Shown here piece after piece: positions 38,127 to 46,064 of a DNA stretch of 64,000 bases. Position 1 is the first letter of the stretch; each line of letters starts with the position of its first letter. This DNA comes from Oscillospiraceae bacterium (GTDB lineage: Bacteria; Bacillota; Clostridia; Oscillospirales; Oscillospiraceae): contig JAFYHU010000015.1 of NCBI GenBank assembly GCA_017538965.1, positions 1-64,000 of the forward strand, given 5' to 3'. A program made the translations under genes and the position numbers. A model generated the notes under the pieces. It made no database searches, was not told the DNA's origin, and saw only the letters and a list, made by a program, of their open reading frames with translations.

Positions 38127-40181
38127 TTACTCCATCTTGCCGAGGGCGTGCTTGGCAGCGATCATGCCGAAGGTGTAGCAGCGGCCGAGGGAGAGACCGG
38201 TTTGGTGGAACGGATAGTCCGCGCCGCCGTAGAACGGGCCGCCCAGGTTGCCGACCGCATACAGGCCTTCGATGACATTGCCGTCAGCATCGAGCGCCTG
38301 CGCGTTCTCGTTGGTCATGATACCGGAGTCAATGGAGCTGACACGGATGTGCTTGCGGAGACCCCAGAACGGAGCCTGCTTGATCGGCTTCATGTACTTG
38401 GCGGGCTTACCGAAGTCGAGGTCCTCGCCGCTCTCGCAGAGCTCATTGTAGCGCTCAACGGTCGCCTTGAAGGTCTCGGGATCGATGTCAAGCTCTTTCG
38501 CCAGGTCATCCAGCGTGTCGCACTTGTGGGCGTCGATCAGGTTGACGAAGACACCGGGATGCTCGCCGTCGCTGGGGATGTAGTTCTCCATCTTGTCGGC
38601 GGGATAGGGTCTGCTGACGAAGTCCTCAGCGGGCCACTCTTCGTAGCTGCTGTCGTAGACCTGGCAGTACCAGCCCTTGGATCCGTCCGGATGGTTCGCA
38701 TCGACGTTGGCACCGTTGTACTTGGGCTGGAACTTGATGACGTTGCCCATATAGACAAAGCCGGTGTACTCGTTGGTGAAGCGCTCACCGTCCATGTTGA
38801 CATACAGGAAGGGCTCCTCGTACATCTGGGCGGAGTCGAAGTCATGCATCATCTTGGTATGGCCGAGCGGCTCCATCTTGGCGCCGGCAGCCAGGGCCAT
38901 GACGTGACCGTCGCCGGTCTTGCCATACTGCTTCTTGTCGAAGTCCGCCGTGTCGGGGCACCAGCGGGCGACCATCGGGTCATTGTTCATGTAGTCGCCG
39001 GTGGCGAGGATGACAGCCTTGGAAGCGTTGAACTGGATATACTTGCCGGTGTTGGCATCTCTGGCGATGACGCCGGTGACCTTGTCGCCGTCCTTGACGA
39101 GCTGAACACCCGGGGTCTCATAGAAGACTTCGAGGTTCGGGCACTTGGCCATGACGTTGTTCAGGACATTCTTCAGGACGTGGCCGACGTTCTGGGGCTT
39201 CGGTCCGATCCACGGAGCCATAAAGTAGCAGTGGTCTTCGCCGTAGTCATAGGTGTCCTGACGATCCTGCCATACGCCCGTCAGATCCTGGCTGGTGCTC
39301 AGGTAGGCAAACAGGCCGTTGCCGTCGTTGAGCAGGTTGGCGCAGTCGGCATTGTTGTCGATCTTGGAGCCATCACCGTACTCGGTCTCGGTGGTCAGGC
39401 CGGCGCGGTTCCAGTACCACAGCAGGGCTTCCTCGGAGTTGTGCGCATAGGCGCGGAGCAGCTTCTCGTTGGAGCGCCAGTTGTTCAGGCTGTTGGTGTG
39501 GTGGACCCACTTCTCAATGCCTGCGGGGGTGGACTTCTCTTTGATGATGGCGGAAGCGCAGTTGCCCTGAGAGACAACCTGGACATCCTTCTGGAGCAGA
39601 GCGACGGAGGCGCCCAGCTCGGCAGCCCAGCCGGCCGCAGGAACACCGGCGGCACCGGCTCCGACGACGACGATCTCATAGTCCTTCGTCTCGTCCGGAG
39701 TGATGGGCCAGAGCTCGGCAGCGGAAGCATCGACTTCTTCCTTGGTCAGCTCGGCAGGCACTTCGTAATCTGCGGCTTCGATATCGGCAGCAACCTCAAT
39801 GGCTTCGCCCATCGCCTGCTTGATGCAGAGCTCGGCAGCCTTCTTGGCACCGATGGAGGTCTCGGTCGCGGTGGCAATGGCATCGATCTCGGCGCCCTGA
39901 GCGTCCATGATCATCTGGGCCAGCTCTTCGCCGTGCAGACCGCCGATGGTAGCCGTCTCTTTGGAGACATCGACAACGACATCGGTGATGCTGTTGGCGT
40001 CGAAGGTCATCGTAACGGTGACTTCTTCATGGCCCTTCGCGGTAGCGGAATAGGTACCGGGGGTGTAGATGCCGTCCTCGGCAAAAGCCGTGGCGCCAAG
40101 GCCCATACCGGCCATGGCGAGAGTCGCGGCGCCTGCCAGGGAACCCTTCAGGAAGTTTCTTCTGGAGATGTTTTCAGACAA
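38127..40181 (-). CDS. Tat-exported FMN/FAD-dependent reductase (fumarate/urocanate reductase-like)
   Basis: 684 residues. The twin-arginine signal SRRNFLKG near 6-13, followed by an Ala-rich segment to TAFA, directs export by the Tat system encoded at 44.3-45.8 kb. Residues ~38-120 are an FMN-binding domain; TATETSIGA stands where covalent FMN attaches. The rest is a FAD-binding-2 flavoprotein: VVVGAGAAGVPAAGWAAELGA, ILATGDYMNNDP, and a C-terminal AVGNLGGPFYGGADYPF. Relatives reduce fumarate, urocanate or enoates as terminal acceptors outside the cell. Substrate here cannot be read off. Divergent MerR-type gene likely controls it. Confidence 0.9.
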   Translation of the reverse strand: MSENISRRNFLKGSLAGAATLAMAGMGLGATAFAEDGIYTPGTYSATAKGHEEVTVTMTFDANSITDVVVDVSKETATIGGLHGEELAQMIMDAQGAEIDAIATATETSIGAKKAAELCIKQAMGEAIEVAADIEAADYEVPAELTKEEVDASAAELWPITPDETKDYEIVVVGAGAAGVPAAGWAAELGASVALLQKDVQVVSQGNCASAIIKEKSTPAGIEKWVHHTNSLNNWRSNEKLLRAYAHNSEEALLWYWNRAGLTTETEYGDGSKIDNNADCANLLNDGNGLFAYLSTSQDLTGVWQDRQDTYDYGEDHCYFMAPWIGPKPQNVGHVLKNVLNNVMAKCPNLEVFYETPGVQLVKDGDKVTGVIARDANTGKYIQFNASKAVILATGDYMNNDPMVARWCPDTADFDKKQYGKTGDGHVMALAAGAKMEPLGHTKMMHDFDSAQMYEEPFLYVNMDGERFTNEYTGFVYMGNVIKFQPKYNGANVDANHPDGSKGWYCQVYDSSYEEWPAEDFVSRPYPADKMENYIPSDGEHPGVFVNLIDAHKCDTLDDLAKELDIDPETFKATVERYNELCESGEDLDFGKPAKYMKPIKQAPFWGLRKHIRVSSIDSGIMTNENAQALDADGNVIEGLYAVGNLGGPFYGGADYPFHQTGLSLGRCYTFGMIAAKHALGKME

Positions 40182-40230
40182 GATGAATCGCCTCTTTCTT
40201 GAAAATTTTATATGGTCTGTGCTATAATCG

Positions 40231-40261
40231 GTTATACACCCTGTCCCAAGTACAGAGTCAA
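40231..40261 (-). promoter_or_regulatory. MerR-type promoter with 19-bp spacer and operator dyad
   Basis: Minus strand TTGACT (40256-40261), a 19-base spacer, TATAAC (40231-40236). The spacer region carries an imperfect dyad, ACTCTGTAC/GGACAGGGT (40238-40258), seven of nine positions symmetric. Over-long spacers with a centred dyad are the hallmark of MerR-activated promoters, and a MerR-type gene starts 58 bp away on the other strand. Confidence 0.78.
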
Positions 40262-40318
40262 GAAGAAATTACGACAAATTTACAACTTTTGTCATGATTT
40301 CGGCAGAAGGACTGTTTT

Positions 40319-41110
40319 ATGAAAACAAATACTCTTTCCAACATCTCGGGCGTCAATGCCGAGACCATCCGAAAATACCGCGACCGCTGTCTGCTGCGCC
40401 CGGAATGCAACCCGGAAAACGGTTATTATGAATACTCCCAGGCGGATTTTCTGAACCTGCTGTATATCCGGAAGCTGCGCGGCGCCAACCTGTCGCTCGA
40501 CAGCATTGAGGACACCTACTTCTGCGAGGAGAGCGACACGCTGCGGCAGGGCTATCGAGACACACTGGAAGATCTGCAGAAGCAGATCCGCCTGCTGAAG
40601 CGGAAGGAAATGATGCTCCGGCTGACCTACCGCCACTACGAACGCGACACGGAGTCCGCCGGATCGATCTCGGAGATTCAGTCCTTCGGGACGAAATACG
40701 ACATGTATTTTGAGACAGACGGCATCCCCGAGGAGATGAACGTCTGGATCCGGAACGTGGACCTGTTCACGCTGGTCATCAATATTGAAAAGTATTTTTT
40801 TGAAGCGGCCACGCTGCCGGTGCGAATACCCTTCCGCATCGGGATGGGAACCTATCAGGAGGTGCTGGAGGAGGAGAAAATCCCCATCCCCGAAACGGCA
40901 GCGGCGTTCCCCGAGGGGCGGTATGTAAGCTTTTTCCTTGAGATCGACAACCTGCAGTCCTTTGAAAGTACGAAGCTGGAAGAGGTGCGCCGGTATCTGA
41001 AGGAGAACGGACTGCAGCCGCTGAGCGACACGACAGCATATCTATACCGCGTAACCTTCGCCGACACCGGATACCACTTCCACTTCTGCGTCCGCTTACG
41101 TGTCGGGTGA
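40319..41110 (+). CDS. MerR family transcriptional regulator
   Basis: 263 residues. The N-terminus has a MerR winged helix: TLSNISGVNAETIRKYRDRCLL, then NGYYEYSQADFLNLLYIRKLR. A coiled-coil dimerisation helix follows near 85-105 (LEDLQKQIRLLKRKEMMLRL). Residues ~115-263 form a ligand-binding domain without cysteine clusters, so an organic ligand rather than a metal is likely. Divergent from the flavin reductase gene, whose promoter has the MerR layout; it probably senses the reductase substrate. Confidence 0.88.
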   Translation: MKTNTLSNISGVNAETIRKYRDRCLLRPECNPENGYYEYSQADFLNLLYIRKLRGANLSLDSIEDTYFCEESDTLRQGYRDTLEDLQKQIRLLKRKEMMLRLTYRHYERDTESAGSISEIQSFGTKYDMYFETDGIPEEMNVWIRNVDLFTLVINIEKYFFEAATLPVRIPFRIGMGTYQEVLEEEKIPIPETAAAFPEGRYVSFFLEIDNLQSFESTKLEEVRRYLKENGLQPLSDTTAYLYRVTFADTGYHFHFCVRLRVG

Positions 41111-41115
41111 GATCG

Positions 41116-41382
41116 CCCGTTCCCAGCTTTCTGCAATTACGCGGCAAAGCCCCTTTTTCCTCGCGCCATAGTTTCTCTGCCGCACTGAAAGAAGCTGGGA
41201 CCAATCCGATCGTTCGTAGGGAGCGATCCCCAGATCGCTCCGTAATCAGCGGAGGCATCTGGGGATGCCTCCCTACGGATGGCAAAGAACAAACGTATCC
41301 CAAACAAACATTCGCGGCAGCAGTGCTTGTTAAGGGGCTTACCGTTCCCTGGGCGCGAAACAGTACAGGCTGATTGGGAGCG
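41116..41382 (+). repeat. intergenic repeat family, copy R4, with nested palindrome
   Basis: Fills the 304-bp gap after the MerR gene; no gene there. A-end CCCGTTCCCAGCTTTCTGCA...GCGG at left; B-end GCGCGAAACAGTACAGGCTG...GGGAGCG at right; core TTCGCGGCAGCAG as in R3. An extra palindrome at 41214-41278, CGTAGGGAGCG...CCTCCCTACG, interrupts the core and looks like a second small element inserted in the first. Confidence 0.8.
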
Positions 41383-41414
41383 AAAATATAAAGAGGAGAG
41401 CGGATGCTCTCCTT

Positions 41415-42539
41415 TTATGATTGGAAATATTGTTCAGCTTCCGCCAGGTATTGGCAGACGAGGAGGTCGACGCAGGCGCCGTAGCTGCGCAGGCCGAGAT
41501 CCTGGTCGTAGCTGTAAAGGAAGCCCTCGTAGACCGTGTTCGAAATGTTCTGTACCGGCGTCTCAAAACGCTGCCAGTAGTTCCGGTTGGCCTCGAAGTC
41601 GCGCAGAACGTCATCCTTTAAGCCGTCATAGACCATCTGCCAGGCCTCCGGTTTCACCCGATGCAGGGCGTTCCCAAGATAGGTGTAGGCCATCAGGCAT
41701 GCCGAATAGCGGTAATCCGGATCTTCGGAGAGGAGCCCGGCATAGACCGCGCAGAAATTGGCCTCCTGTTCTTTAGCCACGCCGCGCTGGTGCGCCAGCT
41801 CATGCGCGACCGTGGCGGCGAAGAGGGGCGGCGGGAAATCAACATTGACATTGGCCTCGGCTGTAAACGGAAAGAAAAAGCCGGAAAAGTCGGTCAGACT
41901 TAACAGTTTGGAAAAGAAAAAGGGCTTGGCCGCAACGGCCGGGCCTTTGAGTTCGGGGCAGTTTTCCTCGGCTTCGCGGTAGATCGTACGGGACTTTTCA
42001 AGCACGGCGCGCCGGTCGCTCGCACAGACGCCGTCATCATCCCGCGGGACCTCGGAGGAATACTCGTTGGCCAGGGATGCAAACCAGACCGTCACGGTCT
42101 CGAGCTCGTCGACGGAGATCGCCCGGACCTCAAAGCCCGCGCGGGTCGTGAAGTCGTCCCCGTAATAGAAGACGCCCCACAGCAGGCAGAAGCCCGCATA
42201 GACCGCGAGCACAAAGCTCAGCACGCTCATGAGAAACAGGCTCAGGATCCGAAGGCGTTCCTTTTCCCGAAAAAGCTTCCATACAGTCCGGATCAGAAGA
42301 AACAGCAGCGCCGCGGACGCAAGCAGGATCAGCAGCTCGGCGACCGAAAACGGAATGCGGTCCGTCAGAACGGAAAGCCTGCGGTGCAGCGGGCGGATGA
42401 TATCGGCGGAAAGCCGCCGCATCAGGGCGGTGTTCCCTCTCAGCGCGCGCTGCAGGGCGATCAGGCCCAGCGCCAGCAGACAGACAAGGCTGCGCCCCGG
42501 ACAGTCATGGATGAAGAAATCTTTGATTCTTTTTATCAT
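41415..42539 (-). CDS. DUF3810 zinc-metallopeptidase-like membrane protein
   Basis: 374 residues. Three hydrophobic segments lie in the first ~130 residues. The rest matches DUF3810: VAHELAHQRGVAKEQEANF gives the HExxH zinc site with a downstream Glu, and FPPPLFAATVAHE precedes it. Function is unknown, probably a membrane-attached metallopeptidase. The start lies next to repeat R5, which therefore occupies its promoter region. Convergent with the MerR gene across R4. Confidence 0.85.
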   Translation of the reverse strand: MIKRIKDFFIHDCPGRSLVCLLALGLIALQRALRGNTALMRRLSADIIRPLHRRLSVLTDRIPFSVAELLILLASAALLFLLIRTVWKLFREKERLRILSLFLMSVLSFVLAVYAGFCLLWGVFYYGDDFTTRAGFEVRAISVDELETVTVWFASLANEYSSEVPRDDDGVCASDRRAVLEKSRTIYREAEENCPELKGPAVAAKPFFFSKLLSLTDFSGFFFPFTAEANVNVDFPPPLFAATVAHELAHQRGVAKEQEANFCAVYAGLLSEDPDYRYSACLMAYTYLGNALHRVKPEAWQMVYDGLKDDVLRDFEANRNYWQRFETPVQNISNTVYEGFLYSYDQDLGLRSYGACVDLLVCQYLAEAEQYFQS

Positions 42540-42548
42540 TTCACAGGA

Positions 42549-42781
42549 GCTCCCACTCAGCTTGTACCGTTTCGCGGCGTGCTCACAAGCTCCGGATCAT
42601 TCGCTGCTCGTCCTTTCCGATGAAAACCCACTCCGTTGGGTTTCCCATCGGGGATGCGGATTGCCACAACCAGTGTTGCGACACTGGTTTCGCAATGACA
42701 GTAATAAAAAGCGCGGCGGAGAAACCTTGGTGCGAGGGGTCAGTTTCTCTTCCGCGCAATTGCAGAATGCTGAGAACGGGG
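42549..42781 (-). repeat. intergenic repeat family, copy R5
   Basis: Fills the gap between the DUF3810 gene and rplT; no gene there. B-end CTCCCACTCAGCTTGTACCG...CGCGG at left, A-end CCGCGCAATTGCAGAATGCT...CGGGG at right. Internal hairpins: GATGAAAACCC...GGGTTTCCCATC, CCAGTGTTGCGACACTGG, and GAGAAAC...GTTTCTC beside the A-end, the last shared with copy R6. Confidence 0.8.
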
Positions 42782-42820
42782 TTGTCCGAAATGATTCAAG
42801 GCATCCCCTTTGAAAATCAA

Positions 42821-43177
42821 TCAGGCGATGGCTTTCTTAGCCAGATCGCAGAGGGCGGTAAAGGCAGCGGGATCGTGAATCGCGGTCTCGGAGAGCATCT
42901 TGCGGTTCATGTCGACACCGGCCAGCTTCAGGCCGTGCATGAAGGTGGAATAGTTCATGCCGTTCATCTTGCATCCGGCACTGATGCGGGTAATCCAGAG
43001 CTTGCGATAGTCGCGCTTCTTCTGCTTGCGGCCGACATAGGCATAGCGACCGGACTTCATCATCTGCTCTTTCGCCATCTTGAAGTGGCGAGACTTGTTG
43101 CCCCAGTATCCTTTTGCGAGCCCGAGCACCTTGTTTCTGTGCTTGCGGGTCATCATTGCGCCTTTAACTCTTGCCAT
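42821..43177 (-). CDS. rplT: 50S ribosomal protein L20
   Basis: 118 residues, standard length. [18 protein letters not shown], then [39 protein letters not shown] and a C-terminal [20 protein letters not shown]. Binds 23S rRNA early in assembly and, in Bacillota, represses its own operon through the infC leader. 30 bp after rpmI. Confidence 0.98.
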   Translation of the reverse strand: MARVKGAMMTRKHRNKVLGLAKGYWGNKSRHFKMAKEQMMKSGRYAYVGRKQKKRDYRKLWITRISAGCKMNGMNYSTFMHGLKLAGVDMNRKMLSETAIHDPAAFTALCDLAKKAIA

Positions 43178-43207
43178 AATAATATCCTCCTGTCAACACG
43201 TCTTCCC

Positions 43208-43405
43208 TTACTTGTAAGGGATCATTTTCTTGATGGTGGCAACATTCGTCACATCCGCATACGTCTCCGAACGGAGGCGGCGGCAGCGCTTGCTGTCCTT
43301 CTTCGTGAGGATATGGCTCTTATACGCGTGGGCGCGTTTCACCTTGCCGCTGCCGGTGATCTTGAATCTTTTCTTCGCGCCGCTGTGGGTCTTCAGTTTG
43401 GGCAT
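43208..43405 (-). CDS. rpmI: 50S ribosomal protein L35
   Basis: 65 residues, [20 protein letters not shown] and so on, the normal length. Start at the ATG preceded by AAGGAG; longer in-frame extensions are out-of-gene. Lies between infC and rplT in the conserved infC-rpmI-rplT order. Confidence 0.97.
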   Translation of the reverse strand: MPKLKTHSGAKKRFKITGSGKVKRAHAYKSHILTKKDSKRCRRLRSETYADVTNVATIKKMIPYK

Positions 43406-43454
43406 AACAACATTTCTCCTTCCTGATCGGGCTCTCGGCCCTTCAAATGCTTGA

Positions 43455-44060
43455 TTATGATTCCGCCTCGGCGGGTACATCCTCCGACGGCTCTTTGGCC
43501 GGGGAAGGTTTCGGCTGTTTGGGCTTTGCCGGCTTTTTGGGCGGCGTCTGGGGCTTCGGGGACAGGAACATCGACATGTTCCGGCCTTCCAGTTTCGGCG
43601 CCTTATCCATGTTGGCAATCTCCGCGCACTTTTCCGCAAAGTCCTTCAGCAGCACCACGCCGATATCGGTATGGGCCATTTCACGGCCGCGGAAACGAAT
43701 CGAGACCTTGACACGGTCGCCGTCGTTCAGGAACTTCTGCGCGTTCTTGAGCTTGGTGTTGAAGTCATTCGTGTCAATGCCGGGAGACATGCGGATTTCC
43801 TTGATCTCAATCACCCGCTGGTTCTTCTTGGCTTCCTTCTCCTTCTTGGTCTGCTCGAAACGGAACTTGCCGTAATCCATAATGCGGCAGACCGGCGGGA
43901 CGGAATTCGGCGCAATCTTTACCAGATCATAACCGGCTTCGGTTGCAATGCGCATGGCTTCCTCCGAAGAGACAATCCCGAGCTGCTCTCCTTCTTCGGA
44001 AATCAGCCGGACCTGCGGATCGCGAATCTGTTCGTTGATCTCGTGCGTCGTGGTTGCGAT
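43455..44060 (-). CDS. infC: translation initiation factor IF-3, ATC start
   Basis: 201 residues. Domains: N-terminal [19 protein letters not shown], linker helix rich in Lys/Glu, C-terminal [18 protein letters not shown] and [12 protein letters not shown], plus a Pro/Lys-rich tail. No ATG, GTG or TTG fits: GGAGGTG at 44067-44073 stands six bases before an ATC at 44060 that precedes ATTTHEIN, where homologues begin. infC commonly uses AUU or related rare starts for autoregulation by IF-3, so ATC is the likely start. Confidence 0.93.
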   Translation of the reverse strand: MATTTHEINEQIRDPQVRLISEEGEQLGIVSSEEAMRIATEAGYDLVKIAPNSVPPVCRIMDYGKFRFEQTKKEKEAKKNQRVIEIKEIRMSPGIDTNDFNTKLKNAQKFLNDGDRVKVSIRFRGREMAHTDIGVVLLKDFAEKCAEIANMDKAPKLEGRNMSMFLSPKPQTPPKKPAKPKQPKPSPAKEPSEDVPAEAES

Positions 44061-44082
44061 GAAAAACACCTCCAGCAATGTG

Positions 44083-44112
44083 TAAAAAAAGCGCGGATGT
44101 ACAGCATCCGCA
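44083..44112 (-). terminator. attenuator in the infC leader
   Basis: Minus strand GTGCGGATG...CATCCGCGC, then TTTTTTT, located between the promoter and the infC ribosome binding site. This is the layout of the Bacillota L20-leader, where L20 binding favours the terminator. Confidence 0.8.
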
Positions 44113-44212
44113 CAGAATAAACCTGTTTTCACAGTTTCGTCCATGTTGACCGCGGCTGCCTGCGGCGCCGGGTGAGGTCGGGGATGCCGTACCTTCTTTG
44201 TTTTGCGTGGGT

Positions 44213-44241
44213 ATTATAAGAGTTGTTTCTCTGTTTGTCAA
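44213..44241 (-). promoter_or_regulatory. sigma-A promoter of infC-rpmI-rplT
   Basis: TTGACA (44236-44241), 17-base spacer, TATAAT (44213-44218), both perfect. The leader to the ATC start is about 145 bases and holds the attenuator. Confidence 0.93.
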
Positions 44242-44265
44242 GCACTATTTTATAAAAACTCTTTC

Positions 44266-44294
44266 TTGACGCTCCCGGGAAAACGGTGTATCAT
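44266..44294 (+). promoter_or_regulatory. sigma-A promoter of the tat operon
   Basis: TTGACG (44266-44271), 17-base spacer, TATCAT (44289-44294), divergent from the infC promoter about 25 bp away. Confidence 0.85.
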
Positions 44295-44333
44295 AGATGA
44301 GCAAAAATCTGAAGTGAAGGAGGCGTCTGCGGA

Positions 44334-44828
44334 GTGAAAATCGGCGCGATGGAACTCATTGTCATCTTCATCGTCGCTCTGCTCATCATCGGCCCGGACA
44401 AGCTTCCCTCGTACGCGAAAAAGTTCGGCAATGCCCTCAAGGAATTTCGCAAGGCATCGGCCGACATGACGCAGGACATCCGCGAAAGCGTGGTGGAGCC
44501 TCTTGAAGAGGCACAGCGTCCGCTGCGGGAGGCCATGGAGCCGCTGGATGATCTGAAAGACAGCATCCAGGGTGTTGAGAAGGATCTGAAGAACATCGGC
44601 AAGCCCAAGCCTAAAAAGAAAGCTGTAGAAAAAGCAGAGAGCGAAGAGAAGAAAGCCGACGCGGAAAGCGCCGCGGCCGCGGAAGAGACGGCAGCGCCGG
44701 ATGCAGAGCCGGCACCCGAAGCGAAAGCGGAAGCTCCGGCGGAGAAAGCGGAAGCAGAACCTGCCGCAAAGACGGAAGCAGCCCCGGAGACGGAATCCAA
44801 AGAAGAAACAGCAGGAGGAGAAACATGA
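44334..44828 (+). CDS. Tat translocase TatA/B family protein, long form
   Basis: 164 residues from a GTG preceded by AAGGAGG. N-terminal membrane helix MELIVIFIVALLIIGPDKLP with the family Gly-Pro hinge, an amphipathic helix FGNALKEFRKASAD, then a long Ala/Glu/Lys-rich tail. The length and the extended helix recall TatB, but Gram-positive bacteria usually manage with TatA-type proteins alone, so its role as TatB is open. Stop overlaps the next tatA start. Confidence 0.9.
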   Translation: MKIGAMELIVIFIVALLIIGPDKLPSYAKKFGNALKEFRKASADMTQDIRESVVEPLEEAQRPLREAMEPLDDLKDSIQGVEKDLKNIGKPKPKKKAVEKAESEEKKADAESAAAAEETAAPDAEPAPEAKAEAPAEKAEAEPAAKTEAAPETESKEETAGGET

Positions 44829-45064
44829 AATTCGGAACTCAGGAACTGATCATCATTCTGATCGTTGTCATCATCATTTTCGGGCCCACCCAGATTCCGA
44901 AGCTCACCAAGATGTTCGGCAAGAGCGTAAAGAGCTTCAAGGACGGCATGGACGAGACCGAGGAAGCCGCCCCGGAGGAACCGAAGAAGGCCAAGAAGAG
45001 CGCTGCCCCGAAGAAGGCCGAAGAGGCGGAAGAGGTCGCACCAGCCCCGGATGAGGAAAAGTAA
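44825..45064 (+). CDS. tatA: Sec-independent translocase TatA
   Basis: 79 residues. Membrane helix ELIIILIVVIIIFGPTQIPKL, FGPxxIP hinge, amphipathic helix FGKSVKSFKDGMDETEE and acidic/basic tail. Forms the pore component with TatC. Coupled to the gene before (ATGA overlap) and overlaps tatC by 14 bases. Confidence 0.95.
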   Translation: MKFGTQELIIILIVVIIIFGPTQIPKLTKMFGKSVKSFKDGMDETEEAAPEEPKKAKKSAAPKKAEEAEEVAPAPDEEK

Positions 45065-45848
45065 CGCCAAAAAGAAGGAGAAGCCGAATGCTGACGGCAG
45101 CATGAGCGTTTCCGGCCATCTGAAGGAACTTAGGAACCGGATTCTGGTCTGCGTAATCCTGCTGTTTGTCGCATTCGGCGTCTGTCTGAGCTTCGCCCCG
45201 GCATTCATCACCTATCTGACGGACATGGGCGAGGCATATAACTATGTCTTCGTCTATATCGCTCCGCAGGAGCTGCTGCTGGTCTATCTGAACACGGCGC
45301 TGATTGCCGCGCTGGTCTGCTGCTTCCCGGTGATTGCCTATGAGGTCTATGCCTTCTGCAGTCCGGGTCTGAAAAAGAAAGAGCGGTTTTTCATCATTGC
45401 TTCGCTTCTGGCCGGTACGGTGTTCTTCCTGCTCGGCGTCGCCTTTGCCCGTTTCATCAGTCTCCCCTTCGTGCTGCGGTTTCTGATCCAGTTCACGGGT
45501 GAGGTTGACGTGTCGGCCTCCATCAGCATCCAGCAGTATATCAGTTTCCTGCTGACGCTGTTTGTGATTTTCGGCCTCGTGTTCGAGCTGCCGGTGATCT
45601 CGGTCCTGCTGACCGGGCTCGGCCTGATTAGGGCCGAATGGCTGGTAAAGGGCCGCAAGGTCATGATCGTGCTCATCTTTGTCTGCGCTGCGATCATTAC
45701 CCCGCCCGACGTGGTATCGCAGGTCATGGTGGCCATTCCGATGATCGGCCTGTACGAGCTCAGCATTCTGCTCAGCCGTCTGGTCGGCAAGCGCCGCAAG
45801 GAGAAGCTCGGCGACGCAGAATCGGAAGAGGACGAAGAAGACGAATAA
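45051..45848 (+). CDS. tatC: Sec-independent translocase TatC
   Basis: 265 residues with six membrane helices. N-terminal basic segment, then SVSGHLKELRNRI (the conserved HLxELRxR that contacts the twin-arginine signal), FCSPGLKKKER and GLVFELPVI. The chosen ATG lies inside tatA; an internal ATG at MSVSGHLKE is an alternative. A client, the RR-signal flavin reductase, is encoded 4 kb away. Confidence 0.96.
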   Translation: MRKSNAKKKEKPNADGSMSVSGHLKELRNRILVCVILLFVAFGVCLSFAPAFITYLTDMGEAYNYVFVYIAPQELLLVYLNTALIAALVCCFPVIAYEVYAFCSPGLKKKERFFIIASLLAGTVFFLLGVAFARFISLPFVLRFLIQFTGEVDVSASISIQQYISFLLTLFVIFGLVFELPVISVLLTGLGLIRAEWLVKGRKVMIVLIFVCAAIITPPDVVSQVMVAIPMIGLYELSILLSRLVGKRRKEKLGDAESEEDEEDE

Positions 45849-45883
45849 GTTACGGGGGTTGTCTCAAAACACGCTGGAGACGC

Positions 45884-46058
45884 CCCCGTTCTTATGTTTC
45901 TGCAATTGCGCGGAAGAGAAACAACACCCTCGCACCAAGGTTTCTCCGCGCCGCTTTTTTTCTCTATATGAACTTCCCACGCGATCCATGCGCGGCGCAA
46001 CGGCTGAGAGCGAGGGATTACCTTCCCTGCCGCGCAACTGCAGGTAGTTCGGAACGGG
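45884..46058 (+). repeat. intergenic repeat family, copy R6 with A-ends at both sides
   Basis: Left CCCGTTCTTATGTTTCTGCA...GCGCGG; right CCGCGCAACTGCAGGTAGTT...ACGGG, which is its inverted repeat. Next to the left end GAGAAAC/GTTTCTC with CTCGCACCAAGG matches copy R5. It fills the tatC to methyltransferase gap; no gene there. Confidence 0.75.
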
Positions 46059-46064
46059 CTTTTT

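Noticed and set aside
38115..40202. 695-codon open frame opposite the Tat flavin reductase
   Set aside because: Slightly longer than the real gene but only mirrors it; the minus frame has the RR signal and FAD motifs.
29201..46058. Dispersed repeats as CRISPR or as tRNA/rRNA genes
   Set aside because: Irregular spacing of kilobases and imperfect inverted ends; no cloverleaf or rRNA sequence found. I saw no tRNA gene in the window.
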